Positions 60,636-64,000 of a stretch of 64,000 nt of DNA are shown here, piece by piece. The translations under genes were made by a program, and so were the position numbers. Numbering within the stretch: position 1 is the first letter of the stretch; each line of letters begins with the position of its first letter. The DNA is taken from assembly GCA_934525675.1 (NCBI GenBank), contig CAKSZH010000012.1, forward strand, positions 25,050 through 89,049, given 5' to 3'. Source of the stretch: an uncultured Eubacteriales bacterium. Lineage in GTDB: Bacteria; Bacillota; Clostridia; Oscillospirales; CAG-272. The notes beneath the pieces are model-generated. The model searched no databases. It was not told the DNA's origin and was given only the letters and a program-made list of their open reading frames with translations.

Positions 60636-60664
60636 ATTTTAGCATAAATTCCACGGGGAAGCAA
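60636..60664 (-). promoter_or_regulatory. Promoter for MFS-pnuC
   Basis: Minus strand TTGCTT (60659-60664), 17 bases, TAAAAT (60636-60641). Confidence 0.65.
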
Positions 60665-60763
60665 GAGGCGCGGGCAGAAGTGGCGGGTGAGTTCTTTCGA
60701 AAAATGTAATGAATGTGTGACATCGGATGAAAAACGGACAATAGAGCATGGAACGCATGGACA

Positions 60764-60845
60764 CGGATTGGATATAGCGACACGAATGGATTACCGGAAC
60801 GCGGCCGGGATGTGACGATGCGGATTGGATACTGCGACACGTATG
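60764..60845. repeat. Diverged 25-base direct repeat
   Basis: CGGATTGGATATAGCGACAC at 60764 and CGGATTGGATACTGCGACAC at 60821; 22 of 25 bases agree, period 57. No function evident. Confidence 0.6.
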
Positions 60846-61079
60846 AAGGTGAGCGCCCGCCCGATGAATGACTTTTGAGACCCGAACACCGGTGCGGTAT
60901 CGGCGGCAGGCAAAAAATGTCCGATGCAAAACCGCCGTCGCGTCCGATGTACCACTGCCACAAAAATCACGCCCCCGTTGTCCGTCAGACGTGACAGCGG
61001 GGGGCACAGTTAAAATGTTGGAAGTTAATTTGAAAATTAAAATGACTGAAAATTGTTTATTCCCGAAGTAGTTCAGGCC

Positions 61080-63191
61080 TCACCGGAAACAAGGATGTTC
61101 TTTCTCCGTCTTCGGTGCCGGTAACAGGTTCGTCATGCTCTTGAGACTGATTCCGAGGGTGGACATATTGTGGAGCAGGGCGGAAAACGTCGGTGGAATG
61201 ATACCTGCGACACCCAGCACAATCAGGGCGGTGTTGAACGAAACAATGAAGCGGTAATTACTGTGAATCCGGTTCATCAGCGCGGTGCTGACCCGGCGGA
61301 GGGTAACCAGCTCAAACAGGTCGTCGGATGCGATGGTGATGTCTGCCACTTCTTTGGCGATCGCCGCACCGGAGTTGATGGCGATTCCCACGTCTGCCTC
61401 GGACAGTGCAGGGGAATCGTTTACACCGTCACCGATCATCATGACCGTGTGGCCGTCAGCCTTTGCATTTCTGACGAATTCCGCCTTGTCCTCCGGCAGA
61501 ACACCCGCGCGGTAATCATCCACGCCGACCGCTTTTGCAACCGACTGAGCCGTTTGTTCGTTGTCACCCGTCATCATAACGATGTTTATAAAGCCCGCGT
61601 CGTGCAACGCCCGGATTGCATCGGCTGCTTCGGGGCGCAGAGGGTCATAAATACAGATCACCGCCGCAAGTTCACCGGAAATACACAGATAAAGGTGGGA
61701 GTATTCGTGGGGCAGTGCATCGAATTTGTCGCGTTCCCCGGCAGGTATCGTACATTTTTCATCTTCAAATACGAAGTGCGCACTGCCGATGATGACCTTT
61801 TCCCGGTTGACCGTACTGGAAATACCGTGTGCGACCACATATTCAATGTGCGAGTGGTATTCCTCGTGGGTCAGTCCTCTTGCCGCAGCCTCAGCAACCA
61901 CTGCGTTTGCCATGGAATGCGGATAATGTTCTTCCAGGCAAGCGGCGAGCCGGAGCATATCCTCCTCCTTCTTGCCGCCGAACGTTACGATTTCCGCCAC
62001 TCTCGGCGTGGCATAGGTAAGGGTACCGGTTTTATCAAAGACGATGGTATCCGCTTTTGCGACCGCTTCCAGAAAACGTCCGCCTTTGACGGAGATGTGA
62101 TAATTGCTGCTCTCCCGCATCGCGGAAAGGACTGTGATCGGCATGGACAACTTCAGCGCACAGGAGAAATCAACCATCAGTACCGCAAGCGTTTTGGTAA
62201 TGTTACGCGTCAGAAGGTAGGTTAAGACTGTTCCGCCGAGCGTATAGGGAACGAGCTTGTCCGCAAGCCTTGATGCCTTGTCTTCAGTGGTGGATTTAAG
62301 TTTTTCCGATTCCTCGATCATACGGACGATGCGGTCGTATCTCCCGCTTCCGGCGGTGTTGTCCACCCGGACAAGGCATTCGCCTTCCTCGGCGACGGTA
62401 CCCGCATAGACATAACTGCCGGCTTTTTTCAGAACCGGGAGCGACTCGCCCGTCATCGACGACTGATTGACCGAAACCTCACCGGAGATGACCGTCCCGT
62501 CAAGTGGAATCATGTTGCCGGTACGTACGATCACCGTATCGCCCGACTTCACATCGTTCAGCGCGACAAGGTTTTCCGCTCCGTCCCGGCTGACCCAGAT
62601 CTTATCGACGTTCAGTGACATGGCGCCCGCAAGATCTGCGACGGATTTCTTACGCGTCCAGTCTTCCAGAATTTCCCCGAGTCCGAGCATAAACATGACC
62701 GACGACGCGGTTGCAATATCCCCGCGGAAGAGAGAAACAGATACGGCGGTTGCGTCAAGCACTGCAACGGAAAGCTTTCCTTGAAGCAGTGATTTCAGCC
62801 CGGCGCCGATGTATTTGACGGATTTCACGGCGGCAATCACCGCGCGTACAGGGAAGGGAAGAAACAGCTTGGACGCATACCGACGGAGGATGGTTCCGAC
62901 CAGCTTATCCTCGAATTCGCGGTTGAGTTCTCTTGTGCTGTGTTCGGGAACCAGTTCGGGAGCGGTTGCCTTTTCGTAGGGAACCGCCGCAAGATGTGCG
63001 ATGGTGGCTTTCCGGTCGCCGGAATACAGGATCACCGCGTCACAGGTCCGGTCGTATACCTTTACCTCTTTGATATCCGTAATCCCTTTGAGATATACTT
63101 CGACTGCATCCGCTTCGCGCATACTCATCCTGTTGCGCGCAAGATGAATGCGGATGCGTCCGCACGATTCGTGCAGAATGGTGAATTTCAT
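61080..63191 (-). CDS. P1B-type (heavy-metal-like) P-type ATPase with FSC membrane motif
   Basis: 703 residues. An N-terminal HMA-like domain lacks the CxxC metal site (HESCGRIRIHLARNR). Catalytic machinery is intact: TGES in SMTGESLPV, phosphorylation VFDKTGTLT near residue 386, P1B His-Pro signature in EEHYPHSMANAV, MTGDNEQTA and GDGVNDSPAL. The fourth-helix motif CPC is F-S-C (VDFSCALKLSMP, near 343), losing the proline that P-type pumps nearly always keep. Fewer N-terminal helices than usual. The ion is unknown. A DUF6110 gene lies 60 bases upstream, a pairing I recall from other Clostridia. Confidence 0.85.
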   Translation of the reverse strand: MKFTILHESCGRIRIHLARNRMSMREADAVEVYLKGITDIKEVKVYDRTCDAVILYSGDRKATIAHLAAVPYEKATAPELVPEHSTRELNREFEDKLVGTILRRYASKLFLPFPVRAVIAAVKSVKYIGAGLKSLLQGKLSVAVLDATAVSVSLFRGDIATASSVMFMLGLGEILEDWTRKKSVADLAGAMSLNVDKIWVSRDGAENLVALNDVKSGDTVIVRTGNMIPLDGTVISGEVSVNQSSMTGESLPVLKKAGSYVYAGTVAEEGECLVRVDNTAGSGRYDRIVRMIEESEKLKSTTEDKASRLADKLVPYTLGGTVLTYLLTRNITKTLAVLMVDFSCALKLSMPITVLSAMRESSNYHISVKGGRFLEAVAKADTIVFDKTGTLTYATPRVAEIVTFGGKKEEDMLRLAACLEEHYPHSMANAVVAEAAARGLTHEEYHSHIEYVVAHGISSTVNREKVIIGSAHFVFEDEKCTIPAGERDKFDALPHEYSHLYLCISGELAAVICIYDPLRPEAADAIRALHDAGFINIVMMTGDNEQTAQSVAKAVGVDDYRAGVLPEDKAEFVRNAKADGHTVMMIGDGVNDSPALSEADVGIAINSGAAIAKEVADITIASDDLFELVTLRRVSTALMNRIHSNYRFIVSFNTALIVLGVAGIIPPTFSALLHNMSTLGISLKSMTNLLPAPKTEKEHPCFR

Positions 63192-63251
63192 TTTTGTGCC
63201 TCCGGAAATAGGAAGGAGCCGATCCTGTAAAAGACGGCTCCTTCGGTTCTG

Positions 63252-63539
63252 TTATTCCGCTTTCTCGTCGGAAGGAACTTCGACGGTCTCGGAAGTGTCC
63301 TCAACCACCGTTTCTTCGGCAAGAGCCCGCTTTTCGTTGAGATCCTTTGCTTCCGCCAGAACATCTCCCGCATTTTCACGGATGTTCGTGACCGTAGTCA
63401 TGATGCTTTCCTTTGCGCGCAGTGCGGCGGCAGTGGTATGTACATATACCTTCTTTGCATCTTTGCTCGACAGTAATTTCACACCTGCGGTGCCGAAAAG
63501 GAATCCGGCAACAAAAAGACCGATTTTTCCGAATTTCAT
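63252..63539 (-). CDS. DUF6110-like small membrane protein
   Basis: 95 residues from ATG 63539 (GGAGGTATCTGATT upstream). One N-terminal helix (KIGLFVAGFLFGTAGVKLL) is followed by SSKDAKKVYVHTTAAALRAKES, a long amphipathic helix and an acidic tail. It resembles YtxH-like and DUF6110 proteins that accompany P-type ATPases. Likely an accessory or stress-related membrane partner of the pump; no activity known. Confidence 0.75.
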   Translation of the reverse strand: MKFGKIGLFVAGFLFGTAGVKLLSSKDAKKVYVHTTAAALRAKESIMTTVTNIRENAGDVLAEAKDLNEKRALAEETVVEDTSETVEVPSDEKAE

Positions 63540-63609
63540 AATCAGATACCTCCAAATGATAATATTGCATTGCGTTCCGGGACGACAGAATCGCCGGTTC
63601 GTTGTTATC

Positions 63610-63638
63610 ATACTATCACATATGACAGAATTTTTCAA
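63610..63638 (-). promoter_or_regulatory. Possible promoter for DUF6110-ATPase
   Basis: Minus strand TTGAAA (63633-63638), 17 bases, TAGTAT (63610-63615). The -10 box is weak. Confidence 0.5.
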
Positions 63639-63740
63639 TAGTCATTTCAACGAATTCTGAAGCATTTGAGGATAATACCGTTATCATATTTTCAATGTAC
63701 CCGCCTCCCCTGAGCTTCCGGAATTTCTGACGGAAACAAA

Positions 63741-63768
63741 AAATCCCCACCTTCGGGCGGGGATTTTT
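63741..63768 (-). terminator. Terminator copy linked to the degenerate tRNA end
   Basis: AAATCCCC-type stem closed by a TTCG region on the plus strand, with one G-T pair, and a T run on the minus strand. Same arrangement as the terminator at 63895-63925. Confidence 0.8.
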
Positions 63769-63794
63769 GGCGTTCTCACAGTGATTCTGAACAC
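63768..63794 (-). repeat. Degenerate copy of a tRNA 3' end
   Basis: On the minus strand GTGTTCAGAATCACTG then TGAGAACGCCA, a damaged version of GTGTTCGAATCACCTCGG-GAACGCCA at the right edge. The T loop has an extra A and the acceptor strand is changed, so it is not a working tRNA. The likeness continues through the terminator that follows it. Confidence 0.8.
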
Positions 63795-63837
63795 AGCTTT
63801 CGCCGAGGGGAGACTCTCCCCGCCGTGAAAAAGCTGT
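63793..63837. repeat. Imperfect palindrome between tRNA copies
   Basis: Outer arms ACAGCTTT/AAAGCTGT (63793-63800, 63830-63837) around GGGGAGA-C-TCTCCCC. Followed by a separate GTGGACATA/TATGTCCAC hairpin at 63847-63869. Confidence 0.7.
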
Positions 63838-63894
63838 TTGGTGAATGTGGACATATTGCGTATGTCCACGGGTGTTCTTACATCCCGGAAACGG

Positions 63895-63925
63895 AAAATC
63901 TCCGCCCGAAGCGGGCGGAGATTTT
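63895..63925 (-). terminator. Terminator after the edge tRNA
   Basis: 14-base-pair stem (63895-63908 with 63912-63925), three-base loop, T run on the minus strand. Confidence 0.88.
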
Positions 63926-64000
63926 TGGCGTTCCCGAGGTGATTCGAACACCCGACCTACCGCTTAGGAGTATGGCGTGCTGTTTTGTACGGTTTTCAAG
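63926..64000 (-). tRNA. tRNA 3' part cut by the window edge (Arg-CCT fragment or Ser-TGA)
   Basis: Minus strand. The 3' end is clear: T arm GGGTG-TTCGAAT-CACCT, acceptor strand CGGGAAC, G73 and CCA, followed by a terminator. Upstream of the T arm two readings compete. As type I tRNA, loop CTCCTAA (63964-63970) with variable AGGTC gives Arg-CCT, but the 5' side of the anticodon stem (CCATA) does not pair with GCGGT, so only a 3' half would be present, as at an attachment site. As type II, CTTGAAAACCG at the edge gives Ser-TGA, but the variable region would be about 35 bases. The sequence right of the window decides. Confidence 0.6.

Larger units (their letters stand above)
60524..61079. other. 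556-base region with no recognised gene
   Basis: Contains the MFS promoter and about 110 bases of leader at its left end, then GC-rich sequence with a diverged 25-base direct repeat (60764-60788 and 60821-60845), and an AT-rich end near 61010-61060. Minus-strand frames here (60601-60963, 60639-61007) have no ribosome site and Arg/Ser/Pro-rich products, so I take them as chance. Confidence 0.5.
63540..63925. other. Spacer with promoter, degenerate tRNA copy and hairpins
   Basis: Includes the DUF6110 promoter, a terminator copy (63741-63768), a degenerate tRNA 3' end (63768-63794), an imperfect palindrome (63793-63837), a 9-base-pair hairpin (63847-63869) and the terminator of the tRNA at the edge. 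No protein gene is likely; frames here are shadows of these RNA structures. Confidence 0.6.

Noticed and set aside
63616..63951. Minus-strand frame of 111 codons at the right edge
   Set aside because: It runs through two terminators and tRNA-derived sequence and has no ribosome binding site.
1..64000. CRISPR array, insertion sequence, rRNA operon or prophage
   Set aside because: No regularly spaced repeats, transposase, rRNA segments or phage structural genes were seen. The only mobile hint is the tRNA fragment at the right edge.

Overview
The window looks like chromosomal DNA of an anaerobic, endospore-forming member of the Clostridia, probably an uncultured gut lineage. The evidence is a SpoVB-type flippase, a CwlD-type spore amidase and the dipicolinate synthase pair dpaA/dpaB. 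It also has rubredoxin, a biotin-dependent Na+-pump decarboxylase operon, GTP-dependent PEP carboxykinase, MEP-pathway isoprenoid genes and the Firmicutes nusB-xseAB-ispA-tlyA-nadK-argR-recN cluster. Coding sequence is GC-rich, while promoters are AT-rich. More than 20 have -35 and -10 boxes exactly 17 bases apart. Genus cannot be fixed from the sequence alone.

Layout. 0-12 kb: edge of a SpoVB-like flippase, rubredoxin, polA, the cwlD-like/radA pair, acpP, a TetR/degV divergent pair with a palindrome on the degV promoter, comEC and dpaAB. 12-19 kb: a repeat-linker lipoprotein, rhamnulokinase, a long-form PRPP synthetase, radC and L-rhamnose isomerase. 19-27 kb: a large secreted membrane-anchored protein, then a five-gene operon (CoA carboxyltransferase, OadG, biotin carrier, Na+ pump beta, oxaloacetate decarboxylase alpha). 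27-34 kb, minus strand: AI-2E exporter, htpG, a prephenate-dehydratase-like protein, a TSCPD protein and phosphoglucomutase. 34-37.6 kb: ispE, an SGNH hydrolase with a small membrane protein, and an M23 peptidase. 37.7-49.5 kb, plus strand: nusB, a TsaD paralogue, xseA, xseB, ispA, a DUF212 protein, tlyA, nadK, argR, recN, ybaK, argS and yebC. 49.6-64 kb: tRNA-Thr with a duplicated 3' end, GH43, MATE, pckG, a YtrA-type GntR/ABC operon with a clear operator, MFS-pnuC, DUF6110 plus P1B ATPase, and a second tRNA 3' end with its own degenerate copy at the right edge.

How the genes fit together. rhaA, rhaB, the glycosidase-like lipoprotein and GH43 point to use of plant or mucin sugars including rhamnose. 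pckG plus the decarboxylase operon link PEP, oxaloacetate, a CoA ester and Na+ export, as expected in a fermenter that gains energy at oxaloacetate or methylmalonyl-CoA. The long plus-strand operon combines nucleic-acid maintenance, isoprenoid synthesis and NADP supply. Its usual neighbours dxs, spoIVB and spo0A are missing here although spore genes occur elsewhere in the window.

Most worth following up: the two tRNA loci where the tRNA 3' end and its terminator are duplicated as degenerate copies, the mixed transcarboxylase/Na+-pump operon with a divergent carboxyltransferase, the degenerate prephenate-dehydratase-like protein behind htpG, the TsaD paralogue after nusB, and the P1B ATPase whose CPC motif reads FSC. 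No CRISPR array, insertion sequence, rRNA or complete prophage was seen.
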